DNA of 64,000 bases from Schistosoma mansoni (GCF_000237925.1 NC_031497.1:23317249-23381248), one strand, 5' to 3'. Shown: positions 22,207-33,485, counted from the first letter of the stretch. Translations and numbers: made by a program. Notes: generated from the sequence alone by a model not told the origin.

Positions 22207-22465
22207 TGAATTCAATTGAAGCTAGACCATAATGGAAAACCTGGAAGCACTGGACGGCCGTTTCGTCCTATTATGGGACTCCTCAGCGGTGTGCATCCAC
22301 GATCCCGCACTCGCAGTGACCAGTGGAGTTCAACCACGTCTGTTGTAGAGATGTCAACTCACTGAAGACAATTGGTGAATAGTTGCTCAAACTTCGTGGA
22401 TTGGTTGAAGTTAGACATTAACACCGTTGGATGCCAGGCGACTCAGTGGTCTATCGGTTAATTGC
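22207..22465. repeat. Hammerhead SINE family 2 composite
   Basis: 22207-22312 is the tail-ribozyme-B-box half on the minus strand. 22313-22465 is the lead and first part of the tRNA-like head on the plus strand. As at 21210, the two halves together cover one unit with little overlap. Confidence 0.75.
22247..22293 (-). ncRNA. Type I hammerhead ribozyme, core intact
   Basis: Minus strand: GCACACCG, CTGAGGA, GTCC/GGAC stem II, GAAA, ACGGCCGT stem III, GTC site, CAGTGC. Stem I has lost one or two pairs. Confidence 0.65.
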
Positions 22466-22520
22466 TCTAACTATCGATTGCTATCATCTCGCTCATCCCA
22501 ACCAGGTAGTCTAAACCTAT
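22466..22520 (-). mobile_element. Scrap of the second LINE (family of 23598-25396)
   Basis: Minus strand reads GLSHVDRFRLPGW-like, the same as GLSHVGRCRLPGW in the 25000 region. Confidence 0.55.
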
Positions 22521-22540
22521 CGACATGGCTCAGTCCATAT

Positions 22541-22587
22541 ATATATTGAATAAAGTAATCCAAACAGATTGTCAACATATTACATAA
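22541..22587 (+). repeat. 47-bp direct repeat, right copy
   Basis: Exact repeat of 21719-21765, 822 bp downstream. Confidence 0.9.
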
Positions 22588-23278
22588 CAACTAACAAGGA
22601 AATTGAGAATTCTTGTCAACTATACCAAAACCTAAATCATCTATATAAAAAAAATTGAAAGTCGAAGTATAAAGAAAAACACGGATTCCATGAGAAACAA
22701 GAGAAAATTTCCATTTAAAGAAGAGAGGTGTCATATTTTTACATACCAGGTGGGTAGGGGGGGGTGACACATGATAGAAACATACATTTGTATTTCAATC
22801 CTAGTTGTTTGTGGATACATTTTGTTTATGTTTCGTTCATTTCTTATCCATTTATAATCAGTAAATGGTGATGAAAATATTAACTGTCTTGACATAATAA
22901 ACTGAATTGAGAACATAAATGTCAATTCATTTAATGACATTTTGAAACCCTAGAGTTTTATGGTTTTATTCTAAAAGAAAATATAATATAATTTAGACAA
23001 CTGTTTCGGTTACGACTTCTTGTATGACAGAAATAATCTAAATCTTAGCATATAACTTACTAGGTTATATTATTGTGATTTAATATCTATGTTAAGTTAG
23101 AGACTACTTATTAACTACTGAATTATCGAATGAATATAAGATACTACTATGTTTTTAATATAATATTTAATTCAAATTAAAGGAAATTTTTCATCAATTG
23201 GTTCCTAAATACCTATCAGTGATTAAGTATATCTAACTGTAGGAGAAATTGTTGACTAATTTAAAAATGAACGTATTT
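22588..23278. other. AT-rich spacer, nothing recognised
   Basis: Short G-run at about 22757-22764; otherwise nothing. Confidence 0.45.
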
Positions 23279-23402
23279 AACTCCGCCTGTAGCTCCTCCG
23301 GAGGCTACTGCAGGTCCCAAGCCCGGATAAAGGAGGAGGGCTGGGCATGGGATCAGCAACCTCATCCCGTAGAAAACCAACTCGCTAAAAAGCGTTAACC
23401 AG
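23279..23402 (+). repeat. ~125-bp RTE 5'-end module
   Basis: AACTCCGCCTGTAGCTCC to GTTAACCAG. Same two ends as 3739-3865. Confidence 0.55.
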
Positions 23403-23597
23403 AAAAATGATTTATACAAAGATGATAGTTAACTAGTCATGAAATTCTCTTATTCCATAACATAGATTTATTAGTTGAACATGCTTAAAAATATTCCGGG
23501 AATATTTCTGGAAAGTCTAATTGGGATGAACTATTTTCAGATCATTGAATATAGTGACTGTTCACAAAATTTTCACATTTAATTGACTGATTTGATA

Positions 23598-25396
23598 GTC
23601 TTCTGACTACTATAGGCAACAATGCAGGCATGTTCGGGATACAAGCCCTGACAGGTTTACCCCTGAAACGTTTTAAGGATGGCGGTCCAGTGCTGGCAGC
23701 GAGATTGACTGAGGTCTTAGGTAGAATCTGGAAATTGGACGTAATTCCATCTGACTGGTCCCAATCACTGATTGTGCCAGTCTATAAGAAAGGACAAAAG
23801 GCCTCCTGCGACAATCACAGAGGAATCAGTTTGACTAATATAGTGTCTAAAATATTAGCTTCAATAATACTTGGACGCCTAACCAAAGCTCGTGAAGAGC
23901 AGACTAGAGAGAAACAGGCTGGTTTTCAACCTTGACGTGGTTGTATAGACCAGATATTCATTCTACGTCAGGTCCTAGAATATGGACACACATTCAGACG
24001 TCCCACAATAGTAGTATTTCTTGACCTTAAGGTGGCATTTGACTCCATTGATCGTGAGGTTCTATGGCAGTGTTTGTCAGTGAAAGGAGTACCAAAGAAG
24101 TACATCAACCTTATAAAGGCTCTCTACTCGAACACAACTGATCGAGTTAGAGCTTATGACGAACTGTCATCGGAATTGATTACCTCAAGTGGTGTTCGTC
24201 AGGGCTGTCCACTCTCCCCATTCTTGTTTAACTTTGTCGTTGAAATGCTTTTAGAGATATCGCTTTCATCATCTCAATCTCCTGGAGTTGAACTTTTACC
24301 GGGAAACTCACTTGTTGACTTAGAATACGACGATGACATAGTTTTATTAGGTGAAGACGCTGACAATATGCAGTCTTCTGGCCACTATAAGCAACTATAC
24401 AGGCACGTTCCGGATGCGATTCTCTCCCTCGAAGTGCAAAATGTTACTTCAGGATTGGGTTGCATCGACACCTGAACTAATGATAGAGAGTGAAGTAGTT
24501 GAGTGTGTTGACTGCTTCACTTATCTTGGGAGTCTCATCAGCCCATGTGGTCCTGTGTGTGACGAAATCTCAGCACGGATATAGAAGGCTCGTCTAGCTT
24601 TCGCCAACTTGCGTCATTTATGGCGTAGGAGAGATATCCGTCTACCAACAAAAGAAAAGGTTCACTATTTAGCAGTTCGTTTCGTCCTACTTTATGGAAG
24701 TGAAACATGACCGGTAAGAGTAGAGGATATTTGTAGGCTACTAGTATTCGATCATAGGTGTCTTCGAAGCATTCCTTGTATATTCTGAGACCACCGGGTA
24801 AGTAATGCAGTTGTTAGGAAACAGGTACAAGGTAAGGATGGTAAATCGATTGATGAAGTAGTGGAACTTCATCAGTTGAGACGGCTGGAACATGTGTTAC
24901 GTATGCCCAACCACCGACTGCCCCGACGTGCAATGCTTTATGGTGTAGGAGTAGGTTGGAAGAAAGCTAGGGGCGGCCAGATCAAAACGTGGCACAAATC
25001 CACGAAGTCACTGACAATTGGACTGAGCCATGTTGGTAGGTGTAGACTACCTGGTTGGGATTCGCGAGATGATAACCGATGGTTAGAGACCATGAATGAC
25101 ATGGTTCAAAATCGTTTGCAATGGCGAAGGTGCTTTCACTCTTTGTGTTCTGACAAATTCTAATCTTCTGAATTCTTCATGTCTCTATCTTTTTCCTCTT
25201 TCCAAATATATTTCACTGGATTATACCCTTTGAATAACATCTTCAAACCCTAATCTTTCCGATCACTGTTTATACTCTTACTACTTCTACCACTATGGGA
25301 TTTGAATCCATAACTGCATCTCTGTGTTAATGTGGTATGGCAATTCGAACTGATGTACGTACGTACGAAGTTCTATGTTGTGACTGAATGACTGAT
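23598..25396 (+). mobile_element. Second LINE lineage (RTE-like), 1.8-kb copy with RT domain
   Basis: In order: IPSDWSQSLIVPVYKKG and NHRGISLTNIVSKIL (fingers), FLDLKVAFDSIDREVLW, GVRQGCPLSPFLFNF, and VDLEYDDDIVLLGED, where the usual Y-A-D-D is Y-D-D-D. Then FTYLGSLISP, LYGSET, LEHVLRMPNHRLPRRAML and GRCRLPGWDSRDDNRWLE, stop at 25161. A stop at 23933, a frame change near 24385 and further stops make it dead. No endonuclease domain is present: it is 5'-truncated. A 10-bp target duplication TGATTTGATA (23588-23597, 25397-25406) bounds it; the 3' end is a worn (ACTG)n tail. Confidence 0.92.
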
Positions 25397-25406
25397 TGAT
25401 TTGATA

Positions 25407-25805
25407 CAATTTACCTGACCTAAAGAAATAACTTACGCTGCAGTGATACAGTTACCAACTGATGATAATGAACAATGGTAGTTTATATCTTCAATGGACT
25501 GGATTAAAAAAAATAAACACTTAGATCAAGATTTCATGATCTAAATGGATTATTTTGATCACGCGACTCAAAATATTTAAGAGTAGTCAAGTTTGCTGTT
25601 GTGAATGTTTACTGCTAAAATAACAAATGCTGATCGTATGATGAATTTGACCCTCATATTATTATAACAAACATGACTTAATGATTTACTCTTCTTTATT
25701 GAACATACTGAAATGCTACATAAATACATATATGTATGTTTATAACTTATTAAAATGAATTTCTATGTATTTTGTACTGTTTTTCTTCAAACAATTCTTA
25801 CTTGT
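25407..25805. other. AT-rich spacer, nothing recognised
   Basis: No supported feature. Confidence 0.45.
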
Positions 25806-26217
25806 ATTCACTTTGTATTGTTTGTTTAAATCTTCCCATTGATGACAAGGACTGCAATTAATCAGTCTCTTATTGGCATATGTGTATACTGTGCGTATTG
25901 CCTCGATATAGCTTTAATTTACAAGCATTACAAGCTAAGATGGAGAGTGGCTAGCAGTGGAAGCCAGGACTCACGTTTCGTCCTATTTGGGACTCGTCAG
26001 CCGGATATACCTGCATCTCATAGTTGATGTTTACTCTGGGACTCGAACCCAGTACATTTCGCTTCAAATGTCATCGCATTATCCACTCAGTTACTGAGTC
26101 CTGATAGCTACTTGCTTGTGTGATGGGGTGAAGTTTAAATTCACTTGTAATTGTTTATTTGAATCTTCCTATTGATGTTTAGAACTGCAATTGATCAGTC
26201 TCTTATTCATACTTGTG
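25806..26217 (-). repeat. Sm-alpha-like SINE with direct tail-to-head junction
   Basis: Minus strand from 26217: ~75 bp of tail (GACTGATCAATTGCAG to ACAAGTGAATTTAAAC), directly joined to CTTCACCCCATCAC, then a complete unit: tRNA-like head (B box GGGTTCGAGTCCC), hammerhead, and tail ending at 25806. It is a partial tandem dimer in the same orientation. The flanks share a TACTTGT word that may be a worn target duplication. Confidence 0.8.
25962..26006 (-). ncRNA. Type I hammerhead ribozyme of Sm-alpha type, core intact
   Basis: Minus strand: ATCCGG, CTGACGA, GTCC-CAAATA-GGAC stem-loop II, GAAA, short stem III, GTC, CTGGCT. Core fully conserved; stem I partly mismatched. Confidence 0.75.
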
Positions 26218-26734
26218 TATCATAAACGTGGGAAATCTCTCAGCGTTTAATATATATGCATGTTTTATCATGCTGATTTTGGTTGAGTGTCAATCAAATT
26301 TAATATTTTATCAATAAATTTGTTTCACTTAAGGGTTATAGGAAATAAACATGCAAAATCCCTTTCTTTTTGCAGTGGCATAAGTCTGTTTTTAAGTGAT
26401 TTCGTATAATAGGGATAATATAGTGGAATAACTTATTGTATTTTGGTTAGGGGTTTTGATCCTTACACTATATTGAATTGACGTTTGTGTGAATCCAGGA
26501 TATTGACAGTCTTCTTCATTGATGTGTGTACATAAATCCCATTTATTTACTAAGCTAATGAATCACATTTTTTCCTTATTGTTTTCTCTTTTAACAAGGA
26601 AAATCAACCCTCTAATTTGGACATGAAACTTCCAAAAACTGTAAGCTACACAATCAAGTATAATGATTTATGGTATGTAGGAAAAACTATAAATTTTAAG
26701 TTCTAAAGAATATTTCAAATATTTTTTTTTTAAT
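26218..26734. other. AT-rich spacer, nothing recognised
   Basis: No supported feature. Confidence 0.45.
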
Positions 26735-26736
26735 AT

Positions 26737-27125
26737 CAGAAGGGGCTTTTGTGGATATTGTAGTAATTTTATTAGTTGAGTGACTTCAGGAAGTATTTCA
26801 TGGAGTTCTAGTGAGAGGCAGTAATCAGTGAAGTTCAACCGGGTCTGTTGTGAGATAGTAACTCAGTGAAGACAATGGTGGATATGTCGCTACATTTTGT
26901 GGATTGAAGTTAGACATTAACACAGTTGGATGCCGGCCGGCTTAGTGGTCTAGAGGTTAAGCGTTCGCATGCGAGACTGGTAGGTCCTGAGTTCGAATCT
27001 CGCGAGACGGGATCGTGGATACGCACTGCTGAAGAGTCACACAATAGGACGAAACGGCCGTCCAGTACTTTCAGGTTTTCCCTGATGGTCTAGCTTTAAT
27101 TGAATCATGCTCTCAACTATATAAA
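26737..27125 (+). repeat. Hammerhead SINE family 2 with short inverted tail at its 5' end
   Basis: 26737-26785 is the extreme tail on the minus strand (CAGAAGGGGCTTTTGTGG). From 26786 a full unit follows on the plus strand with boxes GGCTTAGTGGTC and GAGTTCGAATCTC, ribozyme and tail. A full-length sense unit is preceded by an inverted 3' terminus, which fits twin priming on a dimeric RNA. Confidence 0.75.
27023..27068 (+). ncRNA. Type I hammerhead ribozyme, core intact
   Basis: GCACTG, CTGAAGA (27029-27035), stem II GTC/GAC with loop, GAAA, ACGGCCGT, GTC, CAGTAC. Stem I keeps five of six pairs. Confidence 0.7.
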
Positions 27126-27362
27126 ATTCAATTAATCAATATCAAGCTTCTATTCATCTTCAGCATTAAAAGTCACCAAACATTGAACGCCGTATTATGC
27201 AATTAATAAATTAATCAAATTATATTCATACTCTTATATCTATAAAGAATAAGAATGAAAGAAAATAAACCAACCACTATGGTGTTCCTTTGTTGTATCT
27301 TATAGTATTTAACATCATGATAGATTAAAATGAATCTAAAATAAAAATCGTTTTTAACAATA

Positions 27363-27561
27363 TGATAAGAAAAGATAGATAGTGGCTAGCAGTGGAATCC
27401 AGGACGCGCATTTCGTCCTATTTGGGACTCGTCAGCCGGATGTACCTGCATCTCAGAGTTGATGTTCACTCTAGGACTCGAACCCAGAACCCTCGCTAGA
27501 GACTGACCAGTTGCAGTCCTAACACACCGATGGGAAGATTCAAACAAACAATACTAAGTGA
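27363..27561. repeat. Sm-alpha-like composite, single insertion
   Basis: 27363-27497 is on the minus strand (ribozyme and B-box part). 27498-27561 is the tail on the plus strand, ending AATACTAAGTGA. A perfect 13-bp target duplication GTTTTTAACAATA flanks both pieces together (27350-27362, 27562-27574). Confidence 0.88.
27397..27441 (-). ncRNA. Type I hammerhead ribozyme of Sm-alpha type, core intact
   Basis: Minus strand: ATCCGG pairs with CTGGAT (one G-U), CTGACGA, GTCC/GGAC stem II, GAAA, ATGCGCGT minimal stem III, GTC site. The best-preserved Sm-alpha ribozyme in the window. Confidence 0.8.
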
Positions 27562-27823
27562 GTTTTTAACAATAGTTTCACATTATTCGAACATTTAGGC
27601 AGGCTAACATATTAGTGTAAGGTGGTCTCAAAACTAAATAAATCACAGTTTACCAACTATATATTTATCAATGTTTACCCCGTTGATTTCATATCATGGT
27701 ACAAAACTAATTGTCCTTAAATTGAAAACAAAAAAGTCACATGACGAGTTACTTGGCATAATTATCCAGTCTATCCATTAGTATTCAAATTATTTGTAAA
27801 CCGGGTATAAATAATAAAAATAT

Positions 27824-28259
27824 TACTTACTTACTTACTTACTTACGCCTGTTACTCCCAATCGAGCATAGGCCACCGACCAGCATTCTCCAACCCACTC
27901 TGTCCTCGGCCTTCTTTTCTAGTTCTATCCAGTTTTAGTTCATTCTTCTCATGTCTGTCTCCATTTCTCGGCGTAATGTGTTCTTCGATCTTCTTCTTCT
28001 CCTTTGACCTTCAAGATTCCATGTGAGGGCTTGTCTTGTGACGCAATTGGGTGATTTCCTCAAAGTGTGCCCAGTCCACTTCCAGCGCTTCTTCCTGATT
28101 TCTTCTTACGCTGGAATCTGGTTTGTTGTCTCCCACAGTAACTTGTTGCTGATAGTGTCTGGCCATCTGATCTGAAGTATCTTGCGCAGACAGCTGTTAA
28201 TAAACACTTGTATCTTCTGGATAATGGCTTTCGTAGTTCTCCACGTCTCCGCCCCATAC
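27824..28259 (-). mobile_element. RTE-clade LINE, 0.44-kb 3' end
   Basis: Minus strand from YGAETWRTTKAIIQKIQVF to the C-terminus and (TTAC)5 tail. Flanked by a perfect 11-bp target duplication AATAAAAATAT (27813-27823, 28260-28270). Very similar to 19330-19940, so among the younger insertions. Confidence 0.92.
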
Positions 28260-28270
28260 AATAAAAATAT

Positions 28271-28784
28271 AGAGTCATTTAAAATAATAAATTCACTAAT
28301 TATATTGTTTTTCATATAGATCACAAGTTTTATGAGTAGTTATTCAGTAGTAGTTATTCACTAGAGTTTCTGTTGTTGTTTTAATTAAAATTAAATTGAA
28401 AGTTTCAATATTATACTTTAAAAATTCTAACATTTAAATACATATTTGTTTTTACAAAGGGGGTTAGTGGAGAAGTAGTGAATTGACGTATACAATTGAT
28501 TTGCACAAAAACAAAAAATGATTGGATCAACATTATTGAAACCGATCTAGAAATCAAGTCATCTATGATTGTGAATATTAGCTTGTGATGATCTCATGAA
28601 TTTCAGCTAAAAACTGTTCCTCTCTCAGCCAAATTCAATGGAAACATGTATTAACACTACAACAGATATTTATTATTAGTTGGAAGATAATTTAGCAGAA
28701 TAAAAAACAATTTCTTATATAATTGTTGCAAAAAAAGTTATGTGTTCCAGATTATTTGGTTAAAAAATATTTACATTGTTGGAA
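28271..28784. other. AT-rich spacer, nothing recognised
   Basis: No supported feature. Confidence 0.45.
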
Positions 28785-29393
28785 TCATGAGTCAATTGAA
28801 GCTAGACCACCAATGAAAACCTGGAAGCACTGCTTGACGACCGTTTCGTCCAATTGGGGGACTCCTCAGCAGTGCGCATCAACGATCCCGCCTCACTAGA
28901 TCGGAACTCAGGACCTACCAGTCTCGTGCCATGATATCAACTATGTAAAAGTACTAAAATCTCCACAAAACCTCCTTCTGATAATGATCATATGCTTATT
29001 AGTGACTGGACCCATGAGGTATTTCTTGGAATTCTAGTGAGAAGCAGTAATCAGTGCAGTTCAACCACGTCTGCTGGAAGATATCAACTCACTGAAGACA
29101 ATTGGTGAATGGTTGCTTAATTTCGTGGATTGGTTGAAGTCAGACATTAACACTGTTGGATGCCGGCCGGCTCAGTGGTCTATCGCTCAAGTGCTCTGGC
29201 GCGAGACTGATAGGTCCCGGGTTTGAATCTCGTGAGGCGGGATCGTGGATGCGCACTGCTAAAAAGTCCCACAATAGGATGAAACGGCCATCCAGTGCTT
29301 CCATGTTTTCCATGGTGTTCTAGCTTCATTTAAATCATGATCTCATCTATAAAATTACTAAAATCTCCACAAAACCCTCTTCTGATATTAATA
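28785..29393. repeat. Hammerhead SINE family 2, composite plus full unit in tail-to-head order
   Basis: 28785-28930 is tail to tRNA-like head on the minus strand. 28931-28982 is a bare tail on the plus strand ending CCTTCTGATAATGAT, directly followed by the start of a full plus-strand unit (CATATGCTTATTAGTGACTGG, 28990-29393). The last unit has boxes GGCTCAGTGGTC and GGGTTTGAATCTC and a decayed ribozyme (CTAAAAA). The tail-to-head junction is in the same orientation. Confidence 0.75.
28827..28874 (-). ncRNA. Hammerhead ribozyme, core intact, bulged stem I
   Basis: Minus strand: GCACTG, CTGAGGA, GTCC/GGAC, GAAA, ACGGTCGT, GTC, then AAG before CAGTGC. Core conserved. The extra bases after the site also occur at 11963-12010. 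Confidence 0.6.
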
Positions 29394-30092
29394 CGAGTTC
29401 AGAAAATAATGAATTCTTATAAAAAGAATTATTATAAATAATGAGTTATCACTAAGTAATTAAAATTAAAAGTACACACTAATGAAAGCATTATGTTTAC
29501 CTATAAAAATGAAGGTTATAGATTTCTTAAAGGGTTAGATTATGAATTCAGACTTATAAGAAGTCACCAAATAGGACAATAAGACTTTTTAATTCCTAAC
29601 TGATTTTCAATAATTCTTTAGCTTATTCAATTCCACAAGAAAATTTGCTTCTAGAATGTTGTTCTGTTTTTACATATTGGTATGTCTTCAATAAGCCCAT
29701 AAAGATACTATTGAATTTATACACAAATAAACAAACTAAAAATCTGAACCAATCATAATGAAAATATGGGATTTGAACCCCATGAAATACGATAAATCAC
29801 TGGGTTTTTTTGTCACTCCGCCAAAGTTTTATCCTACCATGAAAGGAACATATATATTTAGATTTCGTATAAATATGTTATTAAAAATCAATACATATAT
29901 ATATATATATATATATATTGATTGTTCTGGTGTCATTTATCTTTGGTGAAAGTAGTCCGATAACTATTATATATTCATTTACAGATTTCATTTCATATTC
30001 ATCATGTAGTCATTTCCACTTCATTGTTATCAGTAATAATCAAATTATTCATAGGGTAGTAAAACATTGATTACAATTACGATCGGTAATGG
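29394..30092. other. AT-rich spacer with (AT)n microsatellite
   Basis: (AT)n at about 29893-29918. The ORF at 29758-29949 runs through it and is not credible. Confidence 0.5.
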
Positions 30093-30094
30093 TA

Positions 30095-30397
30095 TTGTGT
30101 AGTCTATTTATATCCACGCAAGTAGTATATGGTGATGGTCAGACATAGAATGTATTTTGGCAGAAGATCGATAAGGAAGGAACAGGAATCAAGCGCAATT
30201 GGTAGGAAAATGCATGAACAATGGAATTAGAGAAGATGAACTGATATTCACAGAAGGAATAGTGAAGATTGAGACAATCGATTGTTATTTTGCAAATTAA
30301 CTGTTTACTGTATGGTTATCAGAATTTAGTGAGATAGTCTGTAATTTGTGCTTAAATACATTCAATTGTCCCCAATCGTGCTTTTTGTTCACTACAG
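30095..30397 (+). mobile_element. TA-flanked ~300-bp MITE, copy 4
   Basis: TTGTGTAG start and CACTACAG end, TA on both sides (30093-30094, 30398-30399). Interior close to 1295-1592. Confidence 0.78.
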
Positions 30398-30770
30398 TAT
30401 AACTATTTAATATGTACATATGAATTTTGTGCAACTTCTAATTAACATGTTACTTGTTTCAGATAATACAAACTGTAAGTTTTTCGAAATCTTCATTGGT
30501 TAAGAACTGATGATTCGCTTTTCGTTAAACGAGCTTGTATTTTTTGGGAACGTTATTTATTCTACGATGTATTAATGTTGAAAAAATAGAAGCAAATATA
30601 TCTATCTTCTGGAATTATTCAAAGGAGAGAATATGAATAAGCAATGTTCCCAACAATAAATTCTCACTAGGTTGTACAGTTATGAGACTATTAAACAAAT
30701 TAGAATGAACACCCATATTTACCAGACGTTAATTTTAAAGAAATGAAATATGAATTTCTGGTTGAAAGTA

Positions 30771-31085
30771 CTGTGATGTGTGCTACTTATATCAACATAA
30801 GTAGTATACAACGCTAGTCAGGAATAGAAGGTCTGGCAGCGGAAGGTCGTGAAGATTGAGGAGGAAAGAATGGAAACAGAAAGCAGTTGGTATGGGAATG
30901 CAAGAAAAGTGAGGTCTGAGACCATTGACTGATATTTACAAAAGGAATAGTCTAGTTTAAGACAATTGATTGATACTGTACAGATGAAGCATTTACTGTA
31001 AGGTTCTCAGATTTCACTAAGATGTTCTGTAATTTTGTATTTAAATATATTCGGTTGTTCTCACTTGTGTTCTCGTTCACTACAG
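30771..31085 (+). mobile_element. TA-flanked ~315-bp MITE, divergent copy 5
   Basis: CTGTGATG start and CACTACAG end with TA flanks. Subterminal ACTTATATC/ATAAGTAGTA arms kept. The interior differs from copies 1-4 but matches 60205-60511, defining a second subfamily. Confidence 0.75.
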
Positions 31086-31321
31086 TACGTTAACTTTGTT
31101 AACTTATTGAAATGACTAATATTCTGTAAATATATTAGAATCAAGTTTCAAGTCAAAAATTACAAGATTATCAATAAAAATACATGGATGTAATATGGGT
31201 TTGAACAAATAAACATATGAATAACAACTGTATAAAGTATTTGATCAGAGATAATGTAATAGTGTAATAGGGATAAGTATTAAATAAACTGCTCAAATAT
31301 ATACGAACAGACTAGTTTAAG

Positions 31322-32136
31322 CAAAGATGGATAGTGCCTAGCATTCGAATCCAGGACGCGCGTATCGTCCTATTTGGGATTCGTCAGCTGGATGTACCTG
31401 CATTTCAGAGTTAATGTTCACCCTGGGACTCGAAGCCAGTACCGTTCGCTTCAAACGCCATCGCGTTATCTAATCAGTTACTGAGTCCTCATAGCCACTT
31501 GCTTGTTTGATGGGGTGAAGTTTAAATTCACTTAGTATTGTTTGTTTTGAATCTTCTCATAGAGACTGACCAGTTGCAGTCCTAAACATCAATCGGAAGA
31601 TTCAAAACAAATAATAATTACTTACTTACTTACTTACGCCTGTTACTCCCAATCGAGCATAGGCCGCCGACCAGCATTCTCCAACCCACTCTGTCCTCGG
31701 CCTTCTTTTCTAGTTCTATCCAGTTCTTGTTCATTCTTCTCATGTCTGTCTCTATTTCTCGGCGTAATGTGTTCTTTGGTCTTCCTTCTCTCCTTTAACC
31801 TTCAAGATTCCATGTGAGGGCTTGTCTTGTGATGCAATTGGGTGATTTCCTCAAAGTGTGCCCAATCTACTTCCAGCACTTCTTCCTAATTTCTTCCTCC
31901 ACTGCATGGAATCTGGTTTGTTGTCTCCCACAGTAACTTGTTGCTGATAGTGTCTGGCCATCTGATCTGAAGTATCTTGCGTAGACAGCTGTTAATAAAC
32001 ACCTGTATCTTCTGGATGATGGCTTTCGTAGTTCTCCACGTCTCCGCCCCATACGGTAGAACTGTCTTGACATTTGTATTGAAAATTCCAGTCTTGGCGT
32101 TGGTTGACAATAAAACAAACAATACTAAGTGAATTT
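31322..32136. repeat. Sm-alpha-like composite interrupted by an RTE insertion
   Basis: 31322-31560 is tail, ribozyme, tRNA-like head and lead on the minus strand. 31560-31620 and 32104-32136 are the tail on the plus strand, split by the RTE copy. A perfect 13-bp target duplication AGACTAGTTTAAG flanks the whole block (31309-31321, 32137-32149). The ribozyme has GATA in place of GAAA. Confidence 0.88.
31621..32103 (-). mobile_element. RTE-clade LINE nested in an Sm-alpha tail
   Basis: Minus strand from FNTNVKTVLPYGAETWRTT to the (TTAC)n tail, with one frame slip near the EEEIRKK segment. The flanks AAAACAAAT/AAAACAAAC come from the interrupted Sm-alpha tail and act as the target duplication. 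This gives the order of events: SINE first, LINE later. Confidence 0.88.
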
Positions 32137-32149
32137 AGACTAGTTTAAG

Positions 32150-33284
32150 TTGGGAAAATAGATAGCGCAAGGTGATATGTATATCGGTTCATCTTACAAC
32201 TGAGATTGCTTCCTGGATCTGAGGTAAATCATTATATTAAAAAATATTTCTCACCTTTATTTGGCATTTTTTAATAATCGGGAGACTCTTAGTTTAATTT
32301 CCTCATACATAAATCAGAAATATCTTCATGATGGACAAATTCTCTTCAGTGTAACGAAATTTATTCCATAGCAAAGATTACCGTTTTTAAATCTCATTCA
32401 ATGCTTTTGGGAGGTACTTAGGTGAAACGTCATAATATGATACTTACTGAACAATCACTACGTATTATTCAGTATTGCTACTGTCTAATTCCGCCTGCTG
32501 ATGGAACTCACTCATTCATAGTATCACATGAATATCTGATAGAAGCTTCCAGCAGAAGGGCGCCGACAGAATTTGATTACCAATGTGTGCTAGGAAAACA
32601 TGTTATTAGTTATTACTCAACGACAAACCGACGTAAATATTTCACCTCCAGCCTGAACCGAGTATCTGGTTGATGAGAGCTTTAGAAACGAAAATAGTAG
32701 CCGGTGAGTAGATAAACCAAACGTTTGGTTGTAAATATGTCAGTTTATCTGTAAATCGTATTTCACAATGTGCTGCATTTTCTAACAGTTCATTACTTAA
32801 AATAGTGAAATTTTCAAAGGATGTAGAGATTGGCTTTATTTTACCTGGAGGAAAATTGACCGATACGCAGGTCAATTAGTAACAAGATGGTGCTTAAAAA
32901 TTATTCAATCCCCCAAATTGTCGAAATTAAAGTCTTATTTAGAAAAGTAAATAAATAAATTCTAGATATGCTATAAAGTTACGATTTCATCATATGTGAT
33001 CTTTCATTATGATCACAATAAATTTATGGGTTAAAGAATCAAGTAAAGACGATGTCAATAATTCATTTGTTTAGGAAAACTGAAAATATATAACCAAAAA
33101 TAAGCATCCATTCCGTAAAGAGTTTCATTGTGGTTTTCCTCAAGACAATATGTACAATTAGATGAAGTAGGAGCAATCATACTATCTCATACTTTGTTTG
33201 GAATAGTTTTTAGAGATACTATATATAGGCACTAATTATTTTGAAATGTCCCAATTGTTTAAATGTAATACCGAAATACCGAAA
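32150..33284. other. 1.1-kb stretch with two overlapping unidentified ORFs
   Basis: Plus ORF 32422-32673 (MKRHNMILTEQSLRII start) and minus ORF 32642-32875 (MTCVSVNFPPGKIKPIS start) lie in sequence that is slightly less AT-rich than its surroundings and matches none of the repeat families here. A GGTGAGTAG donor-like word sits at 32702. Could hold a host exon; no motif identifies it. Confidence 0.25.
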
Positions 33285-33485
33285 AGACATTAACACCGTT
33301 GGATGCCGGCTCGGTGGTCTAGTGGTTAAGCGCACGGGCGCGAGACTGGTAGATCCTGGGTTCAAGTCTCGCGAGGCAGGATCGTGGATGCGCACTGTTG
33401 AGGAGTCCCACAATACAGTGCTTCCAGGTTTTCCATGATAGTCTAACTTCAATTGACTCATGATTTCAACTATGAAATGGCAAAC
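33285..33485 (+). repeat. Hammerhead SINE family 2, ribozyme partly lost
   Basis: Boxes GGCTCGGTGGTC and GGGTTCAAGTCTC, then TTGAGGAGTCCCACAATA. It jumps directly to CAGTGCTTCC, so the GAAA block and stem III are missing. Tail follows. Confidence 0.7.

Noticed and set aside
27824-27850. (TTAC)n as an independent microsatellite
   Set aside because: All long TTAC/GTAA runs here sit at the 3' end of RTE copies and are the element's tail.
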